64,000 nucleotides of DNA. Origin: Eledone cirrhosa. Its lineage: Eukaryota; Mollusca; Cephalopoda; Octopoda; Eledonidae. A model generated the notes under the pieces. It was not told the DNA's origin, ran no database searches, and saw only the letters and a list, made by a program, of their open reading frames with translations. The DNA is taken from NCBI GenBank assembly GCA_964016885.1, contig OZ024743.1, positions 14,728,209 to 14,792,208 of the forward strand, in the 5' to 3' direction. Shown one piece after another: positions 22,070-32,080 of the stretch (positions are counted from its first letter, which is position 1; every line of letters starts with the position of its first letter). The position numbers and the translations under genes were made by a program.

Positions 22070-22140
<71 letters not shown>
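22046..22140. repeat. (TA)n microsatellite
   Basis: TA tract preceding the 380-bp palindrome, with TATG interruptions at the left. Confidence 0.95.
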
Positions 22141-22147
<7 letters not shown>

Positions 22148-22520
22148 GTTTGTATATGTATAATAAAGCCAAAACAATGCAGGTATGGACATAGAATAAA
22201 GAATGCAAATGCAAAAGATATTGTTGACAATTAGTTTTTACCTTAGATTTATTTAAATGTCCTTAACTTTCGAGATAATATCTCTTCTTCGGAGGGCTGT
22301 AAAGCGGTTAAACCATTGTTCTAAATAGCTTGCCAAGTCAGAAACTGGTTTAACCGCTTTACTTCCCTCCGAAGAAGAGATATTATCTCAAAAATTAAGG
22401 GCATTTAAATAAATCTAAGTTAAAAACTAATTGTCAACAATATCTTTTGCATTTGCATTCTTTATTCTATGTCCATACCTGCATTGTTTTGACTTTATTA
22501 TACATATACAAACGTTTATA
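22141..22520. mobile_element. 380-bp palindrome, element E
   Basis: Left arm 22141-22315 and right arm 22346-22520 are both 175 bp and nearly exact reverse complements, around a 30-base spacer. Arm landmarks are TATGGACATAGAATAAAGAA, AACTAATTGTCAACAATAT (inverse), GAGATAATATCTCTTCTTCG and AAAGCGGTTAAACCA. The spacer and arm bases contain AGAAAC but no CUGANGA box, so I do not call a ribozyme. (TA)n lies to the left. It is a hairpin MITE or foldback element with no coding content. Confidence 0.6.
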
Positions 22521-22797
22521 CCTCATTACATAATGCTTCAAGTGAACTATAAGTTCCTTCATATATATCTATATATGTGTGTATATATTATAAGACCAGA
22601 TTAACATTTAATCTGTTCTTATAATAAATATTTGCTCTACAGGGTTTACATATATATTATATATATAATCCTTTTCGATCCCTCTTCGGAGATTTTTTCA
22701 CATTTATTTTTACTATATATATATATATATATGTATATATAGATGTAATATATGTGTATATATATACACATATATATATATGTGCATATGTATACAT
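22521..22797. other. Short spacer with TA-rich repeats
   Basis: TA-rich DNA with a small inverted repeat around 22590-22625 (TTATAAGACCAGATTAA against TTAATCTGTTCTTATAA-like). No gene. Confidence 0.5.
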
Positions 22798-23713
22798 AAG
22801 ATGACAAAGGTAAAGGTGTACAATCCATGTGTGCTCTCTTCTCTTCTTTATGCATGCAAAACGTGAGTTACATATCGACACGGCCATAAAGATTTGGAAC
22901 GTTTCCATCACATGTATTTCAGATGGATCCATGGCGTTCAAAGAGGGACCACATCAGTGATGTCACTATTTTGGAAGTTCCTCTGTGTGTAAGCATAGAA
23001 ACTCTTGTGCTTAAGCAAAGCCACCGATGGAGCGGTCACCTTGTCAGGATATGGTGTTAGGGATTACAAAGCAACTCTTTTATGGAAAGTTAGTTAAAGG
23101 AAACGCCCTCCTCGTACACCCAAAAGAGGTATAAGGATTCGCTGAAACGCTCCTTCAAAGACGCTAACATCTCTGCTGATACATGTGAAAGCATAGCTGC
23201 TGATCGTGATAAATGGAGAAAGACGGTACATGAAGGGAAAGTTAATTTTGAAGCATCTCCAATCCCATACGAGTAAGTAAAAAGGGATTTCATGAAAGGC
23301 ATTGCCGCTGCCTTTCCAGACTGCAAAGGTCTTCATATGGAGCTGACATGCAGAGTCTGTGCAAGACTCTTCCACAGCAAAGCTCGACTCAAAGGTTATC
23401 TTCGCAGTCATAAAGTGAGACCAGTGGTTGATTACTAGGCTGCTGTCAAATATGCTCCTCATCATAAGTGCAAAGCATGTGGAAACAAGTATAGATCAGT
23501 AGGAGGGCACAAACGACAGGCAAGAGCTCTTGAAATCTAACCACAGCCGGCTATTGACAGGGAATGTATTTTTTATCATGGTTGCCAACACTGTGTAAGA
23601 CATTTTACATCATTGGATAAAAAGCCACATTCAATCGCAGCACCGTTAATCATTAATATATATGTTCATTTTTTATCGTGTAATGGCCATACTCGATAAC
23701 GAGGGGGCAACCA

Positions 23714-23720
<7 letters not shown>
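22798..23720 (+). pseudogene. LINE reverse-transcriptase C-terminus, decayed
   Basis: Translated segments in several frames match the end of an endonuclease/reverse-transcriptase LINE: TKVKVYNPCVLSSLLYACKT, KDLERFHHMYFRWI, RDHISDVTILEVPLCVSIET, LKQSHRWSGHLVRI, RYKDSLKRSFKDANISADTC, DRDKWRKTVHEGK, and two zinc-finger-like parts, CRVCARLFHSKARLKGYLRS-H and HKCKACGNKYRSVGGHKRQA. Stops and frameshifts separate them. The element is 5'-truncated at a (TA)n tract and its 3' end (ATACTCGATAACGAGGGGGC) runs into another (TA)n at 23720. It is related to widespread mollusc and cnidarian LINEs; the exact clade is uncertain. Confidence 0.65.
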
Positions 23721-23766
<46 letters not shown>

Positions 23767-24486
23767 CATACATACATAATTCTATGATGTTTGCCATATT
23801 AACATAGACGGATTAGTCAATAGTCGAATGCAGTTGGTATTGAGCCATATTTCTGTTTGTGTTGTGTTGTTCAGTCCCCGTAATTTTGGTTTTTCCCCTT
23901 ATATCAAACATTTTTCATAATTTTTCATAATTATTCTTCAAGATAATTTCAGAACTTTCATGTTGATTGTCTAGTAAAATGTAATAATAAAGCATTTTTT
24001 TCGCCTACTAATCATGTCTTTAAACGTTTCCTATATAAAGCCAGTTGTGAAATAAACGCACTACCCACTCTAATATTGCAACATACAGAAAACAGCACTG
24101 CACGTATACTATGTAACATACAAAAGAAATATTAAAGCTAAATATGAGAAAACAATAAATATAACAAAAACCGTAGATGTTTAATTTGTCCCCATGTAGG
24201 CCCTATGAGAAAGGACTATAGGTAAAATCACGACAGTTATTTTATTTTGTGTAGAAAACCTAGAATCATAGTATGTAATGTATCCATTCCGTGCCTATAT
24301 GTTGAGTTATGCGGTACCACATAAGATTCTATATTTACGTATACACGAACACATGTGTGTGTTCTTTTTTCTTCTTAATTTTTAGTGCCACGTAACCTCC
24401 GATTTAGTAGATACATAATTAATATTACACAAGCCATGGAAATGCTGTTATATTCTCGTATGTAGATACATCATGATGTGTGTATG
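23721..24486. other. (TA)n tract and intergenic DNA
   Basis: (TA)n to about 23763, then AT-rich DNA with no gene recognised up to the TA target site of mariner copy 2. Confidence 0.5.
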
Positions 24487-24488
24487 TA

Positions 24489-25372
24489 CGAGGTGTGTCA
24501 GAAAAGTTCCAGGACTGATGTCACACAATATTTATTTCAAACCCAAACTTCACACTACGAGTTTTCTCCTTCAAAGTAATCCCCCTGGAGTATCTAACTG
24601 TAATCTTAGCTCTCTGCAGCGATCAAAGATTTTTCTTCATAATTGTTTATACATGTCCTCTGTTTCAGATCGTCAAGCAATGAGCACAGACCAACGAACA
24701 GACTTGAAGTTTCTGGTACGGTTGGGAAAAACACCGTCAGAAACACTGGGATTGCTGCAGCAAGTGTATGGAGGTGAGACGATGTCAGGCTCACTTGTTT
24801 TTGAGTGGTGCAAGAAGACCCAAAGAGCGGAAGGCCCTCAACAAACACGACTGAGGTCACCGTTGAGCGCGTCAGGCAGATGACGCGTAGCGATCGTCGG
24901 CTGACTGGTCGACTGATGGCAAGTGAGCTGGGCATGAATCGGGACAGCGACTGGAAGATTCTCACTGAAGATTTGGACATGCGGAAAGTCTGCGCGAAGA
25001 TGGTGCCAAACTGCTGAACGATGACTGGAAGGGTCGACGCATGCAAGTGTACCAGGACATCCTCGAGCGTCTTAAAACCGAACCAGACTTGCTAGGGACA
25101 GTCATCACCGGTGATGGTGTTGGATCTTCGAGTACGACCCGGATGAGACCCGTTTTGAAGACGTGGACGACATCAAAAAGGCCGTGACGACGAAACTACG
25201 GAGGATCCCGGAAGAATGCTTCCAGGAGTGCATACAAGCATGGCAGAAAAGGACGGAAAAGTGCATTAGACTCCAGGGGGATTTCTTTGAAGGAGAACAC
25301 TCTCAGTGCGAAGTTTGGGTTTAAAATAAATCTTTTGGGACATAAGTCCTCGAACTTTTCTGACACACCTCG
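24489..25372 (+). mobile_element. Internally deleted mariner transposon, copy 2
   Basis: Terminal inverted repeats CGAGGTGTGTCAGAAAAGTT lie at both ends, flanked by TA (24487-24488 and 25373-25374). The coding strand gives MSTDQRTDLKFLVRLGKTPS and the helix-turn-helix region, a gap of about 15 codons after FEWCKK, then RSDRRLTGRLMASELGMNRD, MRKVCAKMVPNC, a second frame with a TGD motif (first catalytic aspartate) and WIFEYDPDE, joined directly to TRFEDVDDIKKA, and the C-terminus CIRLQGDFFEGE. The second and third catalytic acids are gone. The junction site matches copy 1, so both descend from one deleted, trans-mobilised ancestor. Confidence 0.9.
24664..25310 (+). pseudogene. Mariner transposase remnant
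   Basis: Spread over at least three frames: the N-terminal DNA-binding domain from about 24650, the second helix-turn-helix at 24805-25017, and the core-to-C-terminus junction at 25085-25310. Frameshifts occur near 24815, 25012 and 25119 (one base missing in GGTGTTGG). It has no functional catalytic triad. Confidence 0.8.
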
Positions 25373-25461
25373 TATATGCATAATAATGGGGCGATATATG
25401 TAACTACACGGACACAAAAATGGACGCACAATTAAACGCACACACACAAACACATGCCTCC

Positions 25462-25505
<44 letters not shown>

Positions 25506-25614
25506 GCGGTGTTTACGTGCCTGTGTGTGGATGAGTGTGTGTGCGTGTGTATGCGCGTGTATGGGTACTATTGTATGTGTGCGAGTATGTATGCACACAT
25601 ATATCTGATTCTGC

Positions 25615-25654
<40 letters not shown>
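25373..25654. repeat. CA/TA/GT simple repeats
   Basis: CACA-rich stretch, (TA)n 25465-25501, GTGT-rich stretch, and (TA)n 25618-25654. Frames here are simple-sequence artefacts. Confidence 0.85.
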
Positions 25655-25656
<2 letters not shown>

Positions 25657-26190
25657 TAGAATTGGTGCTCTGAAATAGCTATATATATATATGAATGTAT
25701 ATATAGTGTATTTTGCAATACACTGTATGCTTAATTAAAAGCATTTCGAAGACCTCCCCTGTTTGCTGAAAATTAAAGTAAGTGAGTCTGTCACTACTTT
25801 AAAACAATAGCAGAAGGTCTTCGAAATGCTTTTTAATTAAGTATACAGTGTATTGCAAAATATACTATATATACATTCATATATATATAGCTATTTCAGA
25901 GCACCAATTCTAATTTTCAATTTCTGCTTAACCGGCAACCGCTCTGTATAATCAGTTCCTGATTATTTACTAGAATTCTATAAGAACCAAACATCCATGA
26001 TTTCAGCAAACAGGAGGAGTAGTTGGCTTTGATAAGCATCAATAAATGCGAAACAAGGCCTTGTCAGCTTTATCTCCTCTGTTTGCTGAAAATTAAAGTA
26101 AGTGAGTCTGTCACTACTCTAAAACAATAGCATAAGGTCTTCGAAATGCTTTTAATTAAGCATACAGTGTATTGCAAAATACACTATATA
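25655..26190 (+). mobile_element. Palindromic ribozyme-bearing element, copy C
   Basis: It begins AGAATTGGTGCTCTGAAATA and includes GCTTAATTAAAAGCATTTCG. The first 260 bp is a hairpin whose ribozyme centre has been deleted (GAAGACC joined to TCCCCTGTTTGCTG). It continues at about 25905 with CCGGCAACCGCTCTGTATAA, GTTCCTGATTATTTACTAGA and AGCAAACAGGAGGAG, then the ribozyme motif (26014-26079) and a final arm to 26190. Copy C therefore shows how a complete unit is built: arm, linker, ribozyme, inverted arm. (TA)n lies on both sides. It is non-coding. Confidence 0.7.
26014..26079 (+). ncRNA. Hammerhead-like ribozyme, U3-A8 variant (copy C)
   Basis: TTGATAA at 26029-26035 replaces CTGATGA with C3 to U and G8 to A. 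Helix II is GCAT (26036-26039) with ATGC (26046-26049) around CAATAA. GAAA follows directly at 26050-26053. Helix III is CAA/TTG with loop GGCC; the cleavage triplet GTC ends at 26065. Helix I has four inner pairs (GGCT 26025-26028 with AGCT 26066-26069) and an outer GAGGAG/CTCCTC helix beyond an internal loop. Everything except the 3-8 pair is canonical, and the U-A change preserves that pair. Confidence 0.65.
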
Positions 26191-26197
26191 TATATAT

Positions 26198-26345
26198 CAA
26201 AATGAAAATCCGAAGGCAAGGAACAATTCCAATCACTTAATCACGACACATGTTTCAATAAGAGATGGATCGATTGTGAAGCCATGATCGATTATCACTG
26301 ATCTCATCAGGTGAAAATGAATTGTCTTCTAATTCTTGATATGAG
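26198..26345 (-). mobile_element. Ribozyme-bearing repeat, element G
   Basis: On the minus strand a hammerhead (26325-26223) is followed by TTCCTTGCCTTCGGATTTTC and then (TA)n, suggesting the ribozyme lies near the 3' end of a retroposed unit. Upstream on that strand a short inverted pair (CATATGAGGGAATTAATTCT against a CTCCCTCATATCAAG-like partner) is present. How far the unit extends toward 26560 is unclear. No coding frame is recognised. Confidence 0.5.
26223..26325 (-). ncRNA. Hammerhead ribozyme with long helix II
   Basis: On the minus strand CTGATGA is at 26310-26304 and GAAA at 26256-26253. Helix I has inner TCAC (26314-26311) with GTGA (26244-26241) and outer ACAATTC (26325-26319) with GAATTGT (26229-26223), separated by an internal loop. 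Helix II (47 bases) folds with 14 pairs: 3+2+3 outer pairs and an inner ATCGAT/ATCGAT, with single mismatches. Helix III is two pairs with tetraloop ATGT, and the triplet GTC has its C at 26245, so cleavage would follow it. All core residues are canonical. The two-pair helix III with a tetraloop is the compact form known from Penelope-like elements and schistosome SINEs. Confidence 0.8.
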
Positions 26346-26576
26346 GGAGAAGAAATAACGATGTTCTCTCACAGAATTAATTCCCTCATATGGAGACACA
26401 CCAGTCAGAAACACGGCGACAGTTATTAGCTTCAGTTGAGGTCATACATTTTTCACATTTCTATCGCTGCAAAAGACGCTGGACATCAATCAAATCTGTA
26501 AGGATACAGTCACAGTTGAAGTGAGTGGGTACATATACATTCCATACCCACATACACGGGCTCGAGGTCAAAGAAA

Positions 26577-26857
26577 AATATATACATATATATACACACA
26601 TCGACACAGTATTAAACCTGTACAGTTAGTGTGGGTGGGTATACACACATTTTCACACACACCGAAGCGATGTCCGAGAAAAAACGAATAAAAGAAAACA
26701 AATATAATATATATATTTGTTTTATTATATTTGTTTTCTTATATTTCTTTTTTTCTCGGACATCGCTTCGGTGTGTGTGAAAGTGTGTGTGTATCCTCCC
26801 ACACTAACTCTACAGGTTTAATACTGTGTTGATGCGTATATATATATATGTATATAT
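26577..26857. mobile_element. 280-bp palindrome, element F
   Basis: Left arm 26577-26712 and right arm 26722-26857 are nearly exact reverse complements (landmarks CACACACCGAAGCGATGTCC, CGAGAAAAAA, ACAGTATTAAACCTGTA, GTTAGTGTGGG) around a TA-rich loop of about ten bases. No ribozyme boxes or coding content are seen. It is followed closely by a (TA)n tract at about 26918-26998. Confidence 0.55.
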
Positions 26858-26916
26858 TAAATCAGTTATAAACATTTATATTTGTCCGACTTCCAACAAA
26901 TTAAATACCCCTTCTA

Positions 26917-26917
<1 letters not shown>

Positions 26918-27001
<84 letters not shown>

Positions 27002-27300
27002 TACAGTGCTAGTGAATTAAATATAATATGGAGAATCACTAAAAATATTATGTAGCTGTATATGCATGTGTGTGTTTGACTACAATCTAATAGTGAGTGA
27101 ATCAGTGGAAATCGTCAGAGTCATTAGGAATTTTTAGATTTCATATGAATATAAACATTAAACACACAGTTTCGCAATATATACGTAATGGATATTAACA
27201 GCTATGTGTAAATGCTGAGTGCAATCTGAGGGTCTGCCAATAGTGGTGGACAAAAGAGTCAGATGGAGAAGGAGGGTCCAATAAATCCGTCAAGATGATG

Positions 27301-27355
<55 letters not shown>

Positions 27356-27401
27356 TCAGTGTGAGACAGAGTGTGTGCTTGGGTGCATATATGTATATAT
27401 G

Positions 27402-27487
<86 letters not shown>

Positions 27488-27797
27488 CATATACGCACAC
27501 ATACACGCGCAAACATACACACACAGACACGCAAACACACACATACACACACATATATATATAATAAATGCATATATGTATGAATACATCTATCATTGAA
27601 TTTAAGAGTAAAAGAGTAAAAGAAAAACTATCGTCAATAAATTCGAGATGGTGAATTGAAAGGATTTAAATTCACATTGTAGTTGGGTTTCGATTTACTT
27701 ACTTTTCATAAATGTTAACAACTATTATGTGTACATTCAAATCCTATACTTCCAATAAATTATTGTAACATTAAGTATATATATATATATATATACG

Positions 27798-27872
<75 letters not shown>

Positions 27873-27873
27873 G

Positions 27874-27905
<32 letters not shown>

Positions 27906-27907
27906 CG
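26918..27907. repeat. (TA)n tracts and short unique spacers
   Basis: (TA)n occupies about 26918-26998, 27303-27351, 27392-27484 (with TATG units) and 27775-27905, and a (CA)-rich tract lies at 27485-27560. The unique spacers between (27000-27300 and 27590-27770) contain nothing recognisable. All long frames are simple-sequence artefacts. Confidence 0.85.
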
Positions 27908-28350
27908 TAGTAGGAACCAGTAAGACCCCGACAGCTGAGCTCAAGCCGTTTCGACGGCTAATTCTGGACGCGAGTCGATAAAATAAAGTACCAGTAATGC
28001 ACTGGTTTATTGCTGGCCTTGTGTCAAAAGTAGAAACAATTATTTCATAATGCTTCTAACATAGTACTTCTCTATGCAATATTGGCAGAATATGAAACAT
28101 AAGTGTTTTACCAATATTGCTTTCACCATCAATCTCAAAATACACAATCTTTCAATCATCTTCGCAATCCTCATTTCCAACACACAGTTTATGTATTATT
28201 ATGGAGTGAGACGTGAGTCCAGAATTAGCCGTCGAAACGGCTTGAGCTCAGCTGTCGGGGTCTTACTGGTTCCTATTACCCACTCTACTACCTCAAGTAT
28301 TGAGTACTTTGGTGCGTTATGGTCCACCTGGTTCCTTACCACATTTCCTT
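27908..28350. repeat. Hairpin repeat H with a 232-bp filler in its loop
   Basis: TAGGAACCAGTAAGACCCCG onward at 27910-27969 pairs with its reverse complement at about 28218-28278, and the outer half continues to 28350 (GTGCGTTATGGTCCACCTGG, TTCCTTCGTTATATATA). In the copy at 20841 the loop is only about 40 bases. Here the loop holds 27974-28205, which is an inverted copy of 29294-29525. Confidence 0.65.
27974..28205 (+). repeat. Inverted duplicate arm 1 (partner 29294-29525)
   Basis: 232 bp whose reverse complement is present at 29294-29525; every stretch I compared base by base was identical. The left end is a SINE 3' half (GTCGATAAAATAAAGTACCA through AAAAGTAGAAACAATTAT), followed by unique sequence ending ATGTATTATTATGGA. 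The SINE is complete only at the partner, so the partner is the source. Confidence 0.8.
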
Positions 28351-28391
28351 CGTTATATATATACGTATGTATATATATATATATATATATG

Positions 28392-28445
<54 letters not shown>

Positions 28446-29293
28446 CATATATATATATATAAATAGAGAGAGACAGAGGGGGAAGAGGCCGGAGTGCTCT
28501 GACTGTATATGTTTGACAATGTATGTATGCCTTCGAGCTTTTTAAGTCTTTGCATAATAATCAGTTGAGATTATTGGATAGAGAATCCCTGTGAAACAGT
28601 CAGATGTCTCTTTTAGATGCAGTCTAGAAACTGTTTAAGCAGCAGTCTAGAAACTGTTTAAGCAGCAGTTTCCTCGTAGATCTTCGATCCGTATGACATT
28701 GTGCAGTCCAACGATCTTTTAGAAATTTCTGACATTTTGAGAGCTGAACATGTTTCTATCTGAAAAGGAGAAACCTATGCAGCTTTTTCTATATTGTGGT
28801 TGTGGGTATATGAGAGAAAACGATCACCTCTTACGTTAGGTAACATTAACGAGCCTTACAGGAATTTAATTGCACCATAGGATGGTTGAATATAATATTG
28901 TTTTCATGGTTCTATATTTTGGCCATATATTTGTATTATTAATCACAATTAAATGCATACAATTAATTTGTATAAGCATTCGGATCATACCTTCTTAAAG
29001 CAATATTTCCTTCTTAAAGGAATATTTTCCGCCGAAAAGTTCCAATAAAATTGCCATATGTCAGTTGCTTTGAAGTCAAGACACATTTGTATTTGCTTTC
29101 CAAACATGTAACAATGCTGAATTAATTGATGTTATTTTTCTCTTTATAATGTTTATGAAGTTATTTCTTCTAATTATATGTAAAATATCAGTTAATCAAA
29201 ATTCCTCAAATACTTATATTGTGCATGGGAATCTGTACTATGTGAACATTTTCTATGGGGAACTGTTCATGTTCTATATTGATGGCTATTATA
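28351..29293. other. (TA)n tract and spacer between inverted duplicates
   Basis: (TA)n to about 28460, a purine-rich stretch, a 23-bp tandem duplication of GCAGTCTAGAAACTGTTTAA (two units, about 28618-28663), then AT-rich DNA with no gene recognised. Confidence 0.5.
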
Positions 29294-29525
29294 TCCATAA
29301 TAATACATAAACTGTGTGTTGGAAATGAGGATTGCGAAGATGATTGAAAGATTGTGTATTTTGAGATTGATGGTGAAAGCAATATTGGTAAAACACTTAT
29401 GTTTCATATTCTGCCAATATTGCATAGAGAAGTACTATGTTAGAAGCATTATGAAATAATTGTTTCTACTTTTGACACAAGGCCAGCAATAAACCAGTGC
29501 ATTACTGGTACTTTATTTTATCGAC
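29294..29525 (-). repeat. Inverted duplicate arm 2 (source copy)
   Basis: Reverse complement of 27974-28205. Its right half is the 3' part of the minus-strand SINE that continues to about 29641. Confidence 0.8.
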
Positions 29526-29779
29526 CCCGTAAGGGTGAAAGGCAAAGTTAACCTCGGCGGGATTTGAATAGCAAGGGCCGTAACTCTATTCGTCAAAGCA
29601 TGGCGTCCGATCCTCTACCGATTCTGCCAATCCACCGCCCTTCAAATGCCGCCGAGGTTAACTTCGTCTTTCATCCTTACGGGGTCGATAAAATAAAAAC
29701 CAGTAATACCAGTGTATTACTGGGTTTTATTTTCTAATCGCTGGCCTTGTGCCAAAAATAGAAACAATTATGAAATAAT
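29448..29779. mobile_element. Compound SINE: inverted pair inside one target duplication
   Basis: A complete minus-strand SINE of subfamily A (about 29461-29641; B box GGCGGGATTTGAA on the plus strand) is joined tail-outward to a partial plus-strand SINE (about 29642-29768: GCCGCCGAGGTTAACTTCGT through GCCAAAAATAGAAACAATTA). A perfect 13-bp repeat ATTATGAAATAAT flanks the pair at 29448-29460 and 29767-29779. Both ends are SINE 3' ends, so the structure resembles twin priming or insertion of a chimeric transcript. Confidence 0.75.
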
Positions 29780-30299
29780 GTGCGCAAATATATCTATTTT
29801 TATGTGTGCTTTAATGCTTAGTATCCATGTAGCCTGTTACCTAAAATATATTCTGATCTTCAATATTTGTTCACTTGATTAATTTGAATAACATAAGGTT
29901 ATTTGTCATCTTTCATCAAATTTACTTTACACATCATAATGCATTTTACCCACATAGACAGTTATTTTTTCTATTCTTTCACAAATTATTTCCTTCTGTT
30001 ATATTTTAGGCTGAATTTACACACTGGTAAAATTATTCGAAGTCGGCTGTTGTTACATATGTTTATATTCATTCTTCTGTTGAACAAATACAGCAAATTA
30101 TATGAAATGAAAAACGCAAATATGATTTGTAAACACGTACGAAGAAATTTCGTTTATGACTTCAACTATTTCTTGCTACTTGATTTATCTTCTATCGTAT
30201 ACTGTTTTTCCTCTTTGACATCGCCGATATTTACTTACTTTTTTGTTTATTAAAGTGAATTATATCTTACTCTATGCAAAATGCAATATTTTCAATGTT
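29780..30299. other. Intergenic DNA, no gene seen
   Basis: AT-rich. The 116-codon frame at 29903-30253 is Phe/Tyr-rich and matches no family I know. Confidence 0.4.
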
Positions 30300-30540
<241 letters not shown>

Positions 30541-30717
30541 TTGTCTTAATAGGCATTTGAACTGTCAACACACTGCGGGTCGCACACATATCCCTGCTGA
30601 CCATTATCACAACAACGAACCTCTTTACTACTACTACACAAACACACACACACACATAGTTGTCTTGAAAGACTTATTTTACAGTGACTTCTCAATCAGC
30701 CGAGACAAACCTACATT

Positions 30718-31018
30718 TGGCGCAGAATCAATTTTTAACATTCACATGACCTTACCGACCAATCAAAATTGTTTTGACCACAATCATGTTTTCATACATC
30801 TGGAACCACTTTTTTTTTACATAAAACAGGTAGAATTTCCAAAACTAATCAGATTAGAGCAAACATCACGGGCGCCCTATCTCAAAATTACCTTTAGAAA
30901 TGCGCAACCGCTAAAACTTAAAACCAAAACTGAATACTAACCAATACTATTACTAATTTTTACTTATTCCTAATTAAACTATTTTTCACTGGGAACAATT
31001 TTTCAGCATTTTCTTTTC
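30718..31018. repeat. Interspersed repeat, copy 2 (no Penelope frame)
   Basis: Collinear with 1198-1558: ATTCACATGACC, AATTGTTTTGACCACAA, ACATAAAACAGGTAGAATTT, AAAACTAATCAGAT, AATGCGCAACCG, then a short (TA)n. No reverse transcriptase is attached. It may be a solo terminal segment. Confidence 0.55.
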
Positions 31019-31250
31019 CTTTTACCAATATATATATACATACATATATAAGACCATTCATTTTTTTTTCCTCGCTTCAGGTATTTTAGAGTCAAAATAT
31101 GATATTTGGTTGCTTCAATATTGGTAATGGAAAAACATTTTTCTGCTGGTGCAATCGTTCTAGTTGAAAATCATTTTTCAAATATCATTATTCAGTACAT
31201 TTTAACGACTTTTCTAATTTTAATATTCCCGATAACTTTCGATTATTATT
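31019..31250. other. Short intergenic spacer
   Basis: A short TA-rich run near 31030 and AT-rich DNA. Nothing is recognised. Confidence 0.5.
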
Positions 31251-31265
31251 ATTATGATTATTATG

Positions 31266-31448
31266 GCGGTGAATTGGCAGTATTGGTACAAGATGGGATA
31301 TGCTTTCCAGCGTAGTTACGTCCCTTTACGATCTCAGTTCAAATCCCGCTGAGGTTAACTTTGCCGTTCATCCTTACGGGGTCGATAAAATAAAGTACCA
31401 GTAATGTACTGGTTAATTGCTAGCCTTGTGGCAAATGTAGAATCAATC
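31266..31448 (+). mobile_element. tRNA-derived SINE, subfamily B
   Basis: Begins GCGGTGAATTGGCAGTAT and has B-box-like AGTTCAAATCCCGC, the body CATCCTTACGGGGTCGATAA and the tail TAGCCTTGTGGCAAATGTAG. It carries the subfamily B signature TAGTTACGTCCCTTTACGAT. A 15-bp target duplication ATTATGATTATTATG lies at 31251-31265 and 31449-31463, so it is a complete insertion. Confidence 0.9.
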
Positions 31449-31463
31449 ATTATGATTATTATG

Positions 31464-32080
31464 TTTTCTTTTATTTTGCTTTATGTTCATACGAGTTATC
31501 ACCAAGTCACAACCAGTGACATCAAGAGACAACAAGGCTCATCATGTTCAAGAGAGAACACATACACACATACATGTATCTTTAGGTCTTTAGGCTTGTG
31601 ATGTAATTATATCGACATAATCTTCCTTATTATATGGGCAGTTCCATTTGTACTATCTTTTGTATTTCTTCTATACGCGGATTTCCTGGGATTTGGGATA
31701 AGTAATCATTAGACCTCTTATGTATCAGCCCTGGAGCATTTGCAACCACTGGTTGTAAACATGTACGAATTTTTCAACTACCACATTTTTCCAATTTCTA
31801 TCTCCAGGTCTTTATACTTGCTCAATTTTTCAAATGTTTTTATAGATACACTCTTGTATAGGAACGGATTTATCAATTAGCAGGTATTAAAGTCCTTCAG
31901 TATTATATCAGTTCTATTTGCATATAATTTTCGGTCTGTTTGAATGCTAAAGTTCCACAAAATTGAGATGTGACCATTTTCAAGTACGGAAGATGGTTGA
32001 TACACCCACCAATTAGTTTAATGGTTGCAGATCAAAATGTATGTATTTTGAAGCTCCGTCGTATTATTCTTATTATTATT
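31464..32080. other. Intergenic DNA, no gene seen
   Basis: No recognisable gene or repeat, ending in (ATT)n just before the next SINE. Confidence 0.45.

Noticed and set aside
22301..22360. AGAAAC at the tip of palindrome E as a ribozyme core
   Set aside because: No CUGANGA box within the loop or the adjoining arm on either strand.
27910..28278. GTCGAAACGGC in hairpin repeat H as a hammerhead box 2
   Set aside because: The upstream sequence reads CCTGAATTAGCC or CCAGAATTAGCC, not CUGANGA, and the other copies do not restore it; the pairing is explained by the palindrome.
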